The notes beneath the pieces are model-generated. The model had not been told where the DNA came from. It was given only the letters and a program-made list of their open reading frames with translations, and made no database searches. From Allobranchiibius sp. CTAmp26 (GTDB lineage Bacteria; Actinomycetota; Actinomycetes; Actinomycetales; Dermatophilaceae), in assembly GCF_017565405.1 (NCBI RefSeq), contig NZ_JAGEKR010000012.1, positions 186,001 through 250,000 on the forward strand: 64,000 bases of DNA. The letters are read 5' to 3'. Positions 1 to 7,731 of the stretch are shown one piece after another; position 1 is the stretch's first letter; every line of letters starts with the position of its first letter. Position numbers and translations under genes: made by a program.

Positions 1-193
1 CGATGGTGGGCATCGCTGTCTCCTGTTGGTGTGTCGTGATCGTCGTGTCCACCAGCGTGCGCGCTCGATCAGGCCTCAACCAGAGAGCGCGCGACCCCAG
101 GACTGGCGGTACCACCTCTCGTGCTCGGCGCGCCACGACCGCCGCCGAGGCGCTAGGACACGTCGTCCCGGCAGCGGTGAACCCAAGATGAAC

Positions 194-237
194 GTTCAAC
201 CAACGGCTTGGCCGTTCCGTTCTGCCGGACCTAGCGT
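194..237 (+). promoter_or_regulatory. Putative promoter of the phosphoesterase operon
   Basis: A TAGCGT hexamer at 232-237 resembles an actinobacterial -10 box 28 nt before the first start codon. Three GTTC words lie upstream (194, 214, 219), the first as GTTCAACC, which loosely recalls the GTTCACC units of PhoP boxes. The 11-bp spacing of a real PHO box is not met, so only the promoter part is reasonably supported. Confidence 0.3.
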
Positions 238-264
238 CCTCGGCATGACTTCGGTACGGCAGAC

Positions 265-1545
265 ATGACCTTCTCGCGGCGACAGTTCCTCGGCGCTGCG
301 GCCGCCGTCGGAGGGACGGCATTCGCGACCGACGCGCTCGGCTCACATCTCCCCGCCGCTGCGGCGACCTCGGCGACGCTTCCCGCGCCGAACGCCTCGG
401 GCATCGACCACATCGTGGTGGTGATGATGGAGAACCGATCCTTCGACCACTTCATGGGATGGCTCCCCGGCGCCGACGGCAAGCAGGCCGGACTCACCTA
501 CACCGACCGGTACGGCGTTCCCCGTAGCACGTACCACCTCAAGCAGTTCGCGAGCTGCGGCCACGCGGATCCCGACCACTCGTACGAGGGTGGGCGCATC
601 CAGTTCGACGACGGGCGGGTGGACGGCTGGCTTCGCGCCGGCGAGGACGACCTGCTGCCCATCGGCTACTACCAGCAGCCGGACCTGGCGTTCCTCGGTC
701 AGGCCGGCCCGCGCTGGACCGTCTGCGACCGCTACTTCTCGGCCGTGATGGCCGAGACGTACCCCAACCGCTTCTACATGCACGCGGCCCAGACCGACCG
801 CCTGCACAACTCGACCGTGACCGCGACCATGCCGACCATCTGGGACCGGCTGGCCGCAGCCAAGCTCACCGGTCGCTACTACTTCTCCGACATCCCGTTC
901 CTGGCGTTGTGGGGCACGAAGTACCTGTCGATCTCCCGGCCGTTCTCCACGTTCCTCACCGACGCGGCCGCAGGGACCCTGCCGCAGGTCAGCTTCATCG
1001 ACCCGCGGTTCGAGGACGAGGCCTCCGGTACGTCCTCCGACGACCACCCGCACGCCGACATCCGCGCCGGGGAGCAGTTCCTCAACCAGGTGTACCGCGC
1101 CGTCACGACGAGCCCGAACTGGGCGCGCACGTTGCTGGTCGTCAACTTCGACGAGTGGGGCGGCTTCTACGACCACGTCGCGCCCGCAACGGCCCCCGAC
1201 GTGAGCCCGCAGACCGCGTTGCGCGGGTTCAGGGTGCCGGCGCTCGTCGTCTCGCCCCAAGCACGGCGCAAGTTCGTCGCTCACGGCACCTACGACCACA
1301 CCTCGGTCCTCAAGGCGATCGAGTGGAGGTGGGGGCTGCCCGCCCTCACGCCGCGCGACTCCGCTGCCCGCAACATCGCCGAGGTCCTCGACTTCGGCAC
1401 ACCTCCCAACCTCTCTGCCCCCGCGTTCGCGCAACCGCCGTTCGTCGCGGCCGCTTGCGCACCCGCCGCGCTGTCGGGGCCGGAACAGGCCGAATGGCCG
1501 GACCTGCGCACCAAAGCCCTCGCCGACGGATGGAGTCTCCCGTGA
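265..1545 (+). CDS. Tat-exported phosphoesterase (phospholipase C / AcpA-like)
   Basis: This 426-residue protein starts with a twin-arginine signal (SRRQFLG at 4-10, then an Ala/Gly-rich segment), so it is probably exported folded. The mature part begins with the phosphoesterase-family (PF04185) signature MMENRSFDH near residues 54-62 and keeps later family blocks such as FDEWGGFYDH and the C-terminal YDHTSVLKAIEWRWGLP. This family includes phospholipases C and acid phosphatases that hydrolyse phosphodiester or phosphomonoester bonds. The substrate cannot be told from sequence. Its TGA overlaps the next ATG (TGATG), so the two phosphoesterases are translationally coupled. A role in scavenging phosphate from lipids is an inference from the family. 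Confidence 0.85.
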   Translation: MTFSRRQFLGAAAAVGGTAFATDALGSHLPAAAATSATLPAPNASGIDHIVVVMMENRSFDHFMGWLPGADGKQAGLTYTDRYGVPRSTYHLKQFASCGHADPDHSYEGGRIQFDDGRVDGWLRAGEDDLLPIGYYQQPDLAFLGQAGPRWTVCDRYFSAVMAETYPNRFYMHAAQTDRLHNSTVTATMPTIWDRLAAAKLTGRYYFSDIPFLALWGTKYLSISRPFSTFLTDAAAGTLPQVSFIDPRFEDEASGTSSDDHPHADIRAGEQFLNQVYRAVTTSPNWARTLLVVNFDEWGGFYDHVAPATAPDVSPQTALRGFRVPALVVSPQARRKFVAHGTYDHTSVLKAIEWRWGLPALTPRDSAARNIAEVLDFGTPPNLSAPAFAQPPFVAAACAPAALSGPEQAEWPDLRTKALADGWSLP

Positions 1546-2672
1546 TGAGTCGTCAACGGATCGTTCGCCTCGCCCTGGTGATCGTCGCCGCCTGTTTCGC
1601 CCTCGGCGTCGCGGCCGCCCAGCCCTGGCTCTCCGGTGGCGCCCGCGCGGTGACAGCGCCTTCGTCCGCGTACCTTCCGCCGGCCAAGCACGTCTTCGTC
1701 ATCAACATCGAGAACAAGGGGTACGACGCCACGTGGGGCCCCAGCTCGGCGGCGCCGTACCTCTCGAAGACGTTGCGGTCCAAGGGAGTGTTGCTCAACA
1801 CGTACTACGGCACGGCGCACAACTCTCAGCCCAACTACGTCGCGCAGATCTCGGGCCAGGGCCCAAACAGCCAGATGCAGAGCGACTGTCAGACCTACTC
1901 CGACTTCGTCGGGACCGGCACGGCTTCGCCCGGCCAGGCGGTGGGCTCGGGGTGCGTCTTCCCGGCCAGCGTCCCCAACCTCACCGATCAGCTGAAGAGC
2001 AAGGGGCTGACCTGGCGCGGCTACATGGAGGACATGGGCACCGCCTGTCGTCATCCCGCCGCCAACAGCGTGGACACGACGCAGAAGGCCAAGCCGGGCG
2101 ACCAGTACGCGGTGCGACACAACCCGTTCATGTACTTCAAGTCGATCACCAACTCGCCCGACTGCGCTTCTCATGTGGTGGACCTGTCTCAGCTCAGCAC
2201 CGACCTCACGAGCACGACGACCACCCGCAACTTCACCTACATCACGCCGAACCTGTGTCACGACGGCCATGACACGCCGTGCGTTGACGGGCAGCCGGGC
2301 GGACTGACGAGCGTCGACGCCTGGATGAAGGTGTGGGTCCCCAAGATCCTTGCCTCACCCGCCTTCAAGAGCGACGGCATCCTCGCCATCACCGCGGATG
2401 AGTCCGACAGCCCTCAGGCCGATGCCTCGGCCTGCTGCGGCGAGGGGCCCGGCCCGAACTCACCGCTGCCCGGCATCGTCGGGCTCGGTGGGGGAAAGAT
2501 CGGCGCCCTCGTGATCTCGCCCTACACGAAGCCGAACACGTGGAGCACCACCTCGTACAACCACTACTCGCTGCTGGCGTCGATCGAGGACGTCTTCGGG
2601 CTCCCACGGCTCGGGTACGCGCAGACGCCGGGCCTGAACCGATTCGGCCTCGACGTCTACAACGCGCGCTGA
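1545..2672 (+). CDS. Secreted phosphoesterase family protein
   Basis: This 375-residue protein has a hydrophobic N-terminal signal (residues 8-25) ending in Ala-rich sequence, so it is probably Sec-exported or membrane-anchored. The motif INIENKGYD at 53-61 aligns with the metal-binding start of the phosphoesterase family (PF04185), and ITADESDS and YNHYSLLASIEDVFGLP correspond to the later catalytic blocks. It overlaps the upstream phosphoesterase by one base (TGATG), which sets the start. It is only distantly similar to its neighbour, so the pair is not a recent tandem duplication. Several cysteines (for example SDCQTYSD and ASACCGEG) suggest disulfides after export. Likely an acid phosphatase or phospholipase; specificity unknown. 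Confidence 0.8.
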   Translation: MSRQRIVRLALVIVAACFALGVAAAQPWLSGGARAVTAPSSAYLPPAKHVFVINIENKGYDATWGPSSAAPYLSKTLRSKGVLLNTYYGTAHNSQPNYVAQISGQGPNSQMQSDCQTYSDFVGTGTASPGQAVGSGCVFPASVPNLTDQLKSKGLTWRGYMEDMGTACRHPAANSVDTTQKAKPGDQYAVRHNPFMYFKSITNSPDCASHVVDLSQLSTDLTSTTTTRNFTYITPNLCHDGHDTPCVDGQPGGLTSVDAWMKVWVPKILASPAFKSDGILAITADESDSPQADASACCGEGPGPNSPLPGIVGLGGGKIGALVISPYTKPNTWSTTSYNHYSLLASIEDVFGLPRLGYAQTPGLNRFGLDVYNAR

Positions 2673-2731
2673 CCCGCGCCACGCAGCCGCCGACTGGTGG
2701 CATCAGAGGATCTACGCCTCCAACCACAGGC

Positions 2732-2822
2732 GGCGGTTGACCTGAGACATCTTCTCGTCGACCGCCGTCTCAGGAGCTGAGAGAGCTGTTCTAGCTGTCG
2801 TGACCGATCAGACGGTTGTTCT
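2732..2822 (+). repeat. Structured repeat, copy A (about 91 bp)
   Basis: This copy begins with an imperfect hairpin (GGCGGTTGAC at 2732-2741 pairing with GTCGACCGCC at 2757-2766) and continues with a second hairpin (TCTCAG 2768-2773, CTGAGA 2777-2782), then a conserved tail containing CGATCAGACGG and TGTTCT. A diverged copy in the same orientation lies at 4341-4432. The two bracket the lower-GC islet. No coding sequence fits here. Confidence 0.6.
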
Positions 2823-2869
2823 CCGTTGCCCGGCTGCAGATACTTCGACGGGCTGTCACCGGTCCCGCT

Positions 2870-2875
2870 TAGCGT
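2870..2875 (+). promoter_or_regulatory. -10 box of the OB-fold-like gene
   Basis: TAGCGT lies 7 nt before the ATG at 2883, the spacing expected for a leaderless transcript. It is the main reason for preferring that start over the ATG at 2826. Confidence 0.45.
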
Positions 2876-2882
2876 GCGTGTC

Positions 2883-3188
2883 ATGGTTCAGCGCGCCAGC
2901 CTTGCCGACATCTCCAGCCTGACCGACAGGAGCACCGTGATGGTGCGCGCCACGGTCCGGCACCTGCAGCTCAAGAGAAACATTCTTGGCGACCTTTGGG
3001 CTGCGCTGAAAATTCACGACAACGGTGTCTCAGGGACAGTTCTCGTTTTCTCCAGAACGTATGCCGGCTTGGCGCGGGAAGGTCTGATCGAAGGCGCGTT
3101 GTGCGACCTCCTCGTAGAGGTCCATTTCGGGCAGGACGGTAAACCGAAGATGCGCCTGGACTCTTGGTCGATCGCCACTGATGCTTGA
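2883..3188 (+). CDS. Small OB-fold-like nucleic-acid-binding protein
   Basis: This 101-residue protein reads like a lone OB-fold of the tRNA-anticodon-binding type: a first strand STVMVRATVRHLQLK, a central strand SGTVLVFSRTYAGLA, and a last strand DLLVEVHFGQ...KMRLDSWSI. Such domains usually bind single-stranded nucleic acid. The call rests on strand pattern and motif resemblance, not on a confident family match. It has no signal or membrane segment. The DNA is visibly less GC-rich than its neighbours. It sits 5' of the DUF6308-like helix-hairpin-helix gene inside the repeat-flanked islet, so the two may act together on nucleic acid, which is an inference. Confidence 0.5.
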   Translation: MVQRASLADISSLTDRSTVMVRATVRHLQLKRNILGDLWAALKIHDNGVSGTVLVFSRTYAGLAREGLIEGALCDLLVEVHFGQDGKPKMRLDSWSIATDA

Positions 3189-3360
3189 TTGCGCCACCTC
3201 ATCATGGAGTCGTGTGCCCCCGCCGCTCGCGCTGGACTGTGCGACCCTCGCTGCCGGATCAAGCTGGTTTCATGTCGTCCTGTACCTGTGGATGCAACCG
3301 TTCTGTGGGTCACAGAAGGCGTCCTTGGTGGATTCGGCCACTCCTGACCAGGCACGCTCG

Positions 3361-3380
3361 GTCTCGAATCGAGACGCTTT
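3361..3380 (+). terminator. Possible small terminator after the OB-fold gene
   Basis: GTCTC (3361-3365) pairs with GAGAC (3371-3375) across a 5-nt loop and is followed by GCTTTTT. The stem is short but the T-run is unusual in this GC-rich DNA. Confidence 0.3.
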
Positions 3381-3415
3381 TTCCGCGACCAGCGCATCTC
3401 CGGCTGATATGCGAG

Positions 3416-4096
3416 ATGCTGCGCGATATGACTACTTACGACGGACTGACCCTTACCCCTTCGCTGCAACCAGGTGCGCAGGATCAGGCGGTCGCCGTGT
3501 TGAAGGAGTACTTCACCCACCGAGGCGCATCGGGCAACCTTCTGTATAGCGGCGGGGCATTCGATGGGTGGGACCCATCGGGCACGCGAACAGCGAGCGA
3601 GAACATTTTCACTGCTGATGACATTGTCGCCGTCTCGCTTCTTTCAGTCGACGTTCCCGGCCAGGCGGCGATATCGATCTTGGAGACTCGCCGCAACGAG
3701 TTCGCCACCTTGTTGGGGGCAGTCGGGCCCGATCGTGACCTCGTGGACGAACCGTCGATCGAGGAGGGAGTGTTTCCAGGCTGGCCTCTGTGGCGGGCAC
3801 TGATGGATCTACCCGGCATGGGCCCGACGACTGTGAGCAAGATCCTTGCCCGCAAGCGGCCACGTTTAATTCCTGTTTACGACTCAGTCATCAGGACGCA
3901 CGTCTTCAACAATTCCGGCATGCAGTGGGTGCCGCTCTGGAATGCACTCCGAGCTGACGATGGCGCGCAGCAACAGCAGCTCGTTCAACTCCGAGCGTCG
4001 GCCGGGTTGCCGGAGTACATCAGTCCGCTCCGTATTTTCGATGTGCTGGCGTGGATGGACGGCACAGGCCGTACTCAGGCGCTTCTTGCTCGGTGA
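3416..4096 (+). CDS. DUF6308-like helix-hairpin-helix protein
   Basis: This 226-residue protein matches what I recall of the DUF6308 family: a block DDIVAVSLLSVDVPG near 68-82 and the motif LPGMGPTTVSKILARKRP near 132-149 followed by LIPVYDSVIR. The LPGMGPTTVSK stretch is a helix-hairpin-helix of the kind that contacts DNA backbone in glycosylases and repair nucleases. No catalytic Lys/Asp of the HhH-GPD glycosylases can be assigned, so no enzymatic role is claimed. Starts: ATG 3416 has a TGATAT box 5 nt upstream (leaderless); ATG 3428 is the alternative. Lower GC than its neighbours and the flanking repeats suggest transfer. Confidence 0.55.
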   Translation: MLRDMTTYDGLTLTPSLQPGAQDQAVAVLKEYFTHRGASGNLLYSGGAFDGWDPSGTRTASENIFTADDIVAVSLLSVDVPGQAAISILETRRNEFATLLGAVGPDRDLVDEPSIEEGVFPGWPLWRALMDLPGMGPTTVSKILARKRPRLIPVYDSVIRTHVFNNSGMQWVPLWNALRADDGAQQQQLVQLRASAGLPEYISPLRIFDVLAWMDGTGRTQALLAR

Positions 4097-4178
4097 GCTC
4101 GGCGCTGCCATTTCAAATTCTCACCTGGCTTCGTCTGGCCCATTGTCCGGAATGACAGTTCCAATCCGACCCGAGAGC

Positions 4179-4220
4179 CCGCGCGAGCAGCCATGGGTGC
4201 GGTGGCGGCTGCTCGCGCGG
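4179..4220 (+). terminator. Strong hairpin downstream of the DUF6308-like gene
   Basis: CCGCGCGAGCAGCC (4179-4192) and GGCTGCTCGCGCGG (4207-4220) form a perfect 14-bp stem with a 14-nt loop. There is no U-run, which is normal for actinobacterial terminators. It lies 82 nt after the stop codon. Confidence 0.5.
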
Positions 4221-4340
4221 ACTTGTTGGTCGACACGACACAATTGACGTGCCGGCGTATCCGCGCCACGCAGGCCCGGTGGCTCACAGCGCCTATGCGA
4301 ATCGAGATCAGCAGGTGTTCTCGTGCCTCCCACGACAAAC

Positions 4341-4432
4341 GGCAGTCGACCTGAGAGATGCTCAGGTCGACCGCCGTTCTGTAGCGTCCAGAAACAGCTC
4401 TAGTGGTTCGTGCTCGATCAGATGGCTGTTCT
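4341..4432 (+). repeat. Structured repeat, copy B (about 92 bp)
   Basis: This copy opens with a stem of 15 positions with one mismatch (GGCAGTCGACCTGAG 4341-4355 and CTCAGGTCGACCGCC 4361-4375; the central 11 bp perfect, loop AGATG), followed by a second stem TTCTG/CAGAA (4377-4381, 4389-4393). In the first 35 positions 28 match copy A, and the tail CGATCAGA-GG-TGTTCT is shared. It lies on the far side of the islet in the same orientation as copy A. Confidence 0.6.
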
Positions 4433-4512
4433 TTCTACGACATCTGATCCGTCGCTCCGGGAAAGGCGGAACCTTCGCTGCGCTCCGGTCCCACCTATCC
4501 CTGCACGACTAC

Positions 4513-5937
4513 TCAGATGTCGTAGTACATCTCAAACTCGTGCGGGTGCGGACGGAAGCGGAGCGGGTCCACCTCGTTGGTGCGCTTGTAGTCGATCCAC
4601 GTCTCGACCAGGTCCTCGGTGAAGACACCGCCCTCGGTGAGGTAGTCGTGGTCGGCCTCGAGCGCGTCGAGCACGTCCGGCAGCGACCCCGGCACCTGGC
4701 CGATGTTCTCCAGCTCCTCCGGGGGCAGCTCGTAGAGGTCCTTGTCGACCGGCTCCGGCGGCTCAATGCGGTTCTTGATGCCGTCCAGGCCGGCCATCAG
4801 CTGCGCCGCGAAGCAGAGGTAGGGGTTCGCCGACGGGTCGGGGATCCGGAACTCGATGCGCTTGGCCTTCGGCGACGTGCCCGCGATCGGGATGCGGATA
4901 CACGCCGAGCGGTTGCGTGCGGAGTAGACGAGGTTCACCGGCGCCTCGTAGCCCGGCACCAGACGGTGATAGGAGTTCATCGTCGGGTTCGTGAACGCCA
5001 GCAGCGACGGCGCGTGCTTCAGCAACCCGCCGACGTACCAGCGAGCAATGTCCGAGAGGCCGCCGTACCCGTTCTCGTCGAAGAACAGCGCCTCGCCGTC
5101 CTTCCAGAGCGACTGGTGGGTGTGCATGCCCGACCCGTTGTCACCGAAGAGCGGCTTCGGCATGAACGTGACGGTCTTGCCCGCCGCGAACGCCGTGTTC
5201 TTCACGATGTACTTGAACTTCATCATGTCGTCGCCGGCGCCGAGCAGCGTCGAGAACTGATAGTTGATCTCCTGCTGGCCGGCGGTGCCCACCTCGTGGT
5301 GCGCGCGCTCGACCTTCAGGTCCACGCTCTCCAGGCCCACCACGATGTCGTCGCGCAGGTCGGCGAAGTGGTCGACCGGCGGCACCGGGAAGTACCCGCC
5401 CTTGTAGCGCGGCTTGTAACCCTGGTTGCCGCCCTCTTCCTCACGACCGGTGTTCCAGGCGCCCTCGACGGAGTCGATGAAGTAGTAGCCGGCGTTCTGC
5501 TTGGTCTCAAAACGGACGTCGTCGAAGATATAGAACTCCGCCTCGGCGCCGAAGTACGCCGTGTCGGCGATCCCGGTCGACTTCAGGTAGGCCTCGGCCT
5601 TCGCCGCGATGTTGCGCGGGTCGCGGCTGTACCGCTCGTCCGTGAAGGGGTCGACGATGGAGAAGTTCATAACCAGCGTCTTGTGCTTACGGAACGGGTC
5701 CACGAACGCCGACTTGGGGTCGGGGATCAGCTTCATGTCCGACTCGTGGATGGCCTGGAACCCGCGGATCGACGAACCGTCGAACATCGCGCCCTCGGTG
5801 AACGAGTCCTCGCTGATGGTCGAGGCCGGCACGTTGAAATGCTGCATCACACCGGGGAGGTCGCAGAAGCGCACATCGACGAACTGGACGTCTTCGTCCT
5901 TGATGAACTTCAGGACCTCATCGCTGGTGTTGAACAT
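4513..5937 (-). CDS. glnA: Glutamine synthetase type I
   Basis: The enzyme makes glutamine from glutamate, ammonia and ATP in the cytoplasm. The 474-residue length and motifs ([10 protein letters not shown] near the N-terminus, [41 protein letters not shown]) are those of bacterial GSI-beta. [11 protein letters not shown] places the tyrosine adenylylated by GlnE at about residue 402, so the enzyme should be under adenylylation control. The start at 5937 is fixed by a GGAGG ribosome site seven bases upstream; an upstream in-frame extension is not supported. A GlnR-type site and a TAGGTT -10 box lie in the 70-120 bp upstream. It diverges from the RDD gene, as in mycobacterial glnA1 loci. Confidence 0.97.
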   Translation of the reverse strand: MFNTSDEVLKFIKDEDVQFVDVRFCDLPGVMQHFNVPASTISEDSFTEGAMFDGSSIRGFQAIHESDMKLIPDPKSAFVDPFRKHKTLVMNFSIVDPFTDERYSRDPRNIAAKAEAYLKSTGIADTAYFGAEAEFYIFDDVRFETKQNAGYYFIDSVEGAWNTGREEEGGNQGYKPRYKGGYFPVPPVDHFADLRDDIVVGLESVDLKVERAHHEVGTAGQQEINYQFSTLLGAGDDMMKFKYIVKNTAFAAGKTVTFMPKPLFGDNGSGMHTHQSLWKDGEALFFDENGYGGLSDIARWYVGGLLKHAPSLLAFTNPTMNSYHRLVPGYEAPVNLVYSARNRSACIRIPIAGTSPKAKRIEFRIPDPSANPYLCFAAQLMAGLDGIKNRIEPPEPVDKDLYELPPEELENIGQVPGSLPDVLDALEADHDYLTEGGVFTEDLVETWIDYKRTNEVDPLRFRPHPHEFEMYYDI

Positions 5938-6004
5938 GAAACCTCCATGGCTGTGGAAAAAGGGCCGCGCGCCGTCACCTGGCAGACCCACGCGCGGTGC
6001 GTCG

Positions 6005-6058
6005 AACCTAGCGGACCGCCATTACCCGCCCATGACTGAAGCGTTTCGCGGGTGTTAC
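6005..6058 (-). promoter_or_regulatory. GlnR-type operator and glnA promoter
   Basis: Read on the minus strand, the sequence is GTAAC-N6-GAAAC-N6-GTCAT-N6-GTAAT (6058 down to 6021), with exact 5-6-5-6-5-6-5 spacing. The first half matches the published actinobacterial GlnR consensus gTnAC-N6-GaAAC perfectly and the second half matches partially. A TAGGTT -10 box follows at 6010-6005, giving a leader of about 60 nt before glnA. The same site lies 52-89 bp before the divergent RDD gene. Confidence 0.65.
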
Positions 6059-6097
6059 ACGGTGGGATGCCGGTCTCACGACCTGGACCGCGGTCAC

Positions 6098-6103
6098 TAC
6101 GCT
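6098..6103 (+). promoter_or_regulatory. -10 box of the RDD gene
   Basis: TACGCT ends 6 nt before the GTG at 6110, indicating a leaderless transcript and supporting that start. Confidence 0.45.
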
Positions 6104-6109
6104 GACCCC

Positions 6110-6559
6110 GTGGTATCACCCCAGTCCTCCCCGCCCACGGATCCCGCCGCCGACGCGGGGTGGCCGGGCAAGCGCTTCGGATGCGCCGAGGAGGGCGTGA
6201 CGTCGGTGGCACGACTCAGCCCGCGCGTCATCGCGCTGGTGATCGACTGGGCGCTGTGCAGCGTCATCGCCGCCGGCCTGCTCGGCTACCGCTGGGGAGG
6301 GTCCGGCAGCTCCGGTTTCGCACCCCTGCTGGTCTTCGCCGTGGAGAACATCCTGCTCGTCGGTGTCGCGGGTTCGACGATCGGTCATTGGATCGTCGGC
6401 GTACGCGTCACCCGCCTCGACGGAGCGGTCGCCGGACCCGTCGCGGCCATCATCCGCGCGGTGCTGCTCTGCGTCGTCATCCCGGCGCTCATCTTCGACA
6501 CCGACCAGCGCGGGCTGCACGACAAACTCGCACGCACCATCCTGGTCCGTACGCGCTAG
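6110..6559 (+). CDS. RDD family membrane protein
   Basis: This 149-residue protein begins with a Pro/Ser-rich tail, the actinobacterial signature GWPGKRFG, and then SVARLSPRVIALVIDWALC, where the Arg and Asp residues are those of the RDD domain. Three hydrophobic segments follow (about 42-60, 68-92 and 108-128) with the conserved DTDQRGLHDKLARTIL end. RDD proteins are integral membrane proteins, in some cases linked to ion exchange; no substrate can be assigned. A short RDD protein beside glnA is a known actinobacterial arrangement (Rv2219A in M. tuberculosis, from memory). The start is set by the leaderless -10 box and by the family N-terminus. Confidence 0.85.
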   Translation: MVSPQSSPPTDPAADAGWPGKRFGCAEEGVTSVARLSPRVIALVIDWALCSVIAAGLLGYRWGGSGSSGFAPLLVFAVENILLVGVAGSTIGHWIVGVRVTRLDGAVAGPVAAIIRAVLLCVVIPALIFDTDQRGLHDKLARTILVRTR

Positions 6560-6583
6560 GCGGCAGGTGCGGCGTACGAGCGT

Positions 6584-6813
6584 CGTTTGGGCCCACTCGG
6601 CCCGAAACGAGCTGGCCCAAAGGGTTTAGCTGTTCGTTTGGGCCCGCTCGGCCTCAAACGCGCCGGTACACGGGACGTGGGCGCTCGTTATGGCCCGCTC
6701 GGCCCGAAACGAGCTGCTCGGAAGGGCTCAGCTGTTCGTTTGGGCCCGTTCGGCCTCAAACGCGCCGGTACGCGGGACGTGCGCGCTCGTTATGGCCCGC
6801 TCGGCCCAAGAGG
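6584..6813. repeat. Tandem array of 51-bp structured repeats (array 1)
   Basis: Four complete 51-bp units begin at 6584, 6635, 6686 and 6737, with a partial fifth at 6788. Units 1 and 3 resemble each other, as do 2 and 4, so the array can also be read as 102-bp doublets. Each unit starts with CGTTTGGGCCCGCTCGGCC or a close variant followed by AAACG or similar, which folds into a hairpin (CGTTT...AAACG with GGGCC...GGCC). The same core and period occur in the array at 32427-32707. No gene occupies 6560-6937; peptides read from the repeat are artefacts. Confidence 0.85.
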
Positions 6814-6937
6814 ACCGCTTCCGTGCAACAGGAACTCTGTGCGGCAGCGGCTGTTCTTTCTGCGGCCGCTGCCTCCGCACTCCGCTCCGGCCGGATGCCT
6901 CGCTGCGCTCGCCCTCCGACCTACGCTGCGTGCTCCG

Positions 6938-7726
6938 TCAGCGGCCGCGCAACGACTTGCGGTCGGCCCGCGCCGAGCGCGGGTCCATGCCCTTGGGGAT
7001 CGGCGGCTTGACGCCGCCCAGCGCCCGCAGCCGCTTGTTCACGGCCTGCACCTCGGCGTCGGTCAGCTTCTTGGGCAGCTTGGTCATCGTCGCGGTCAGC
7101 TTGCTCACGGCGACGGCGTCCTCACCCTCACCGACGCGCAATGTGTGCACCGGCACCTCCGGACCCGACACCCGGGCGACCCGCTTGCGCTCGGACTCCA
7201 GCAGCTTCGTCGCGCCACCGCGCGGGCCTTCGCCGACCAGCACCACGCCGGCCCGCCCGACGGCGCGGAACACCATGGCAGCGTTCTGCATCTCGCTCAT
7301 CTTGCGCGCCCGACCGGAGTCGGCGGCCACGGGCTCCTGCTCGTAGTACCAGCCCTTGCGCAGCCCGCTCATCGCAGCGCTCGTCGCACCGGGCTGACCC
7401 TCGAGCTGTCCGTACGCCGCCTTCTGCGCCAGCCGCCCGAAGAGCAGCATCGCCAGGATCACGCCGAGGAAGACACCGAGGATGCCGAGGTAGATCGGGT
7501 GCTGGACGGCGATACCGATCACCAGCAGCACGACGAACCCCAGCAGGAACGCGCCGATCAGGTAGAACGGGATGCGCGGGTTCTGCTTGCTCGCGAGCGT
7601 GTAGAGGGTCTTGATCTGCGCGACCCGCCCCGGCTCGCCCCCGTCGGCCGGCGTCGCTCCGGAGGCCTCGTTCTTCTTCTTCCGGGAGAACCGGCTCTTC
7701 TTCGCGGGTGTGGGTGTCGCCGACAT
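6938..7726 (-). CDS. DUF4191 family membrane protein
   Basis: A 262-residue actinobacterial protein with a Lys-rich N-terminus (KKSRFSRKKK), two adjacent membrane helices (about 53-73 and 78-98) and a cytoplasmic C-terminal domain containing GWYYEQEPVA, AAMVFRAVGRAGVVLVGEG and TKLPKKLTDAEVQAVNKRL. This is the layout of DUF4191 proteins, encoded directly after lipA in many actinobacteria (Rv2219 in M. tuberculosis, from memory). Function is unknown. The start lies 5 nt after the lipA stop, so it is co-transcribed with lipA. A link to lipoylation or membrane energetics is only suggested by this conserved neighbourhood. Confidence 0.85.
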   Translation of the reverse strand: MSATPTPAKKSRFSRKKKNEASGATPADGGEPGRVAQIKTLYTLASKQNPRIPFYLIGAFLLGFVVLLVIGIAVQHPIYLGILGVFLGVILAMLLFGRLAQKAAYGQLEGQPGATSAAMSGLRKGWYYEQEPVAADSGRARKMSEMQNAAMVFRAVGRAGVVLVGEGPRGGATKLLESERKRVARVSGPEVPVHTLRVGEGEDAVAVSKLTATMTKLPKKLTDAEVQAVNKRLRALGGVKPPIPKGMDPRSARADRKSLRGR

Positions 7727-7731
7727 GGGTG

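Larger units (their letters stand above)
4097..4512. other. Intergenic region with three hairpins, no gene
   Basis: The stretch between the DUF6308-like gene and the glnA stop has no credible gene. It contains a strong 14-bp hairpin (4179-4220), structured-repeat copy B (4341-4432) and a perfect 9-bp inverted repeat GATCAGATG/CATCTGATC (4416-4424 and 4441-4449, 16-nt loop) that may help terminate glnA transcription coming from the other side. I found no tRNA-like fold. Confidence 0.6.

Noticed and set aside
4200-4345. tRNA-like segment near the islet
   Set aside because: A GATCTCGATTCG stretch on the minus strand recalls a T-loop but no acceptor stem or anticodon arm can be formed.
2673-4512. 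Integrative element with recombinase
   Set aside because: Repeats flank the islet but there is no integrase, transposase or tRNA target inside it.
4249-6039. 596-codon plus-strand open frame opposite glnA
   Set aside because: It is the antisense frame of an unmistakable glnA and is rich in Arg, Val and Asp, as expected from high-GC mirror frames.
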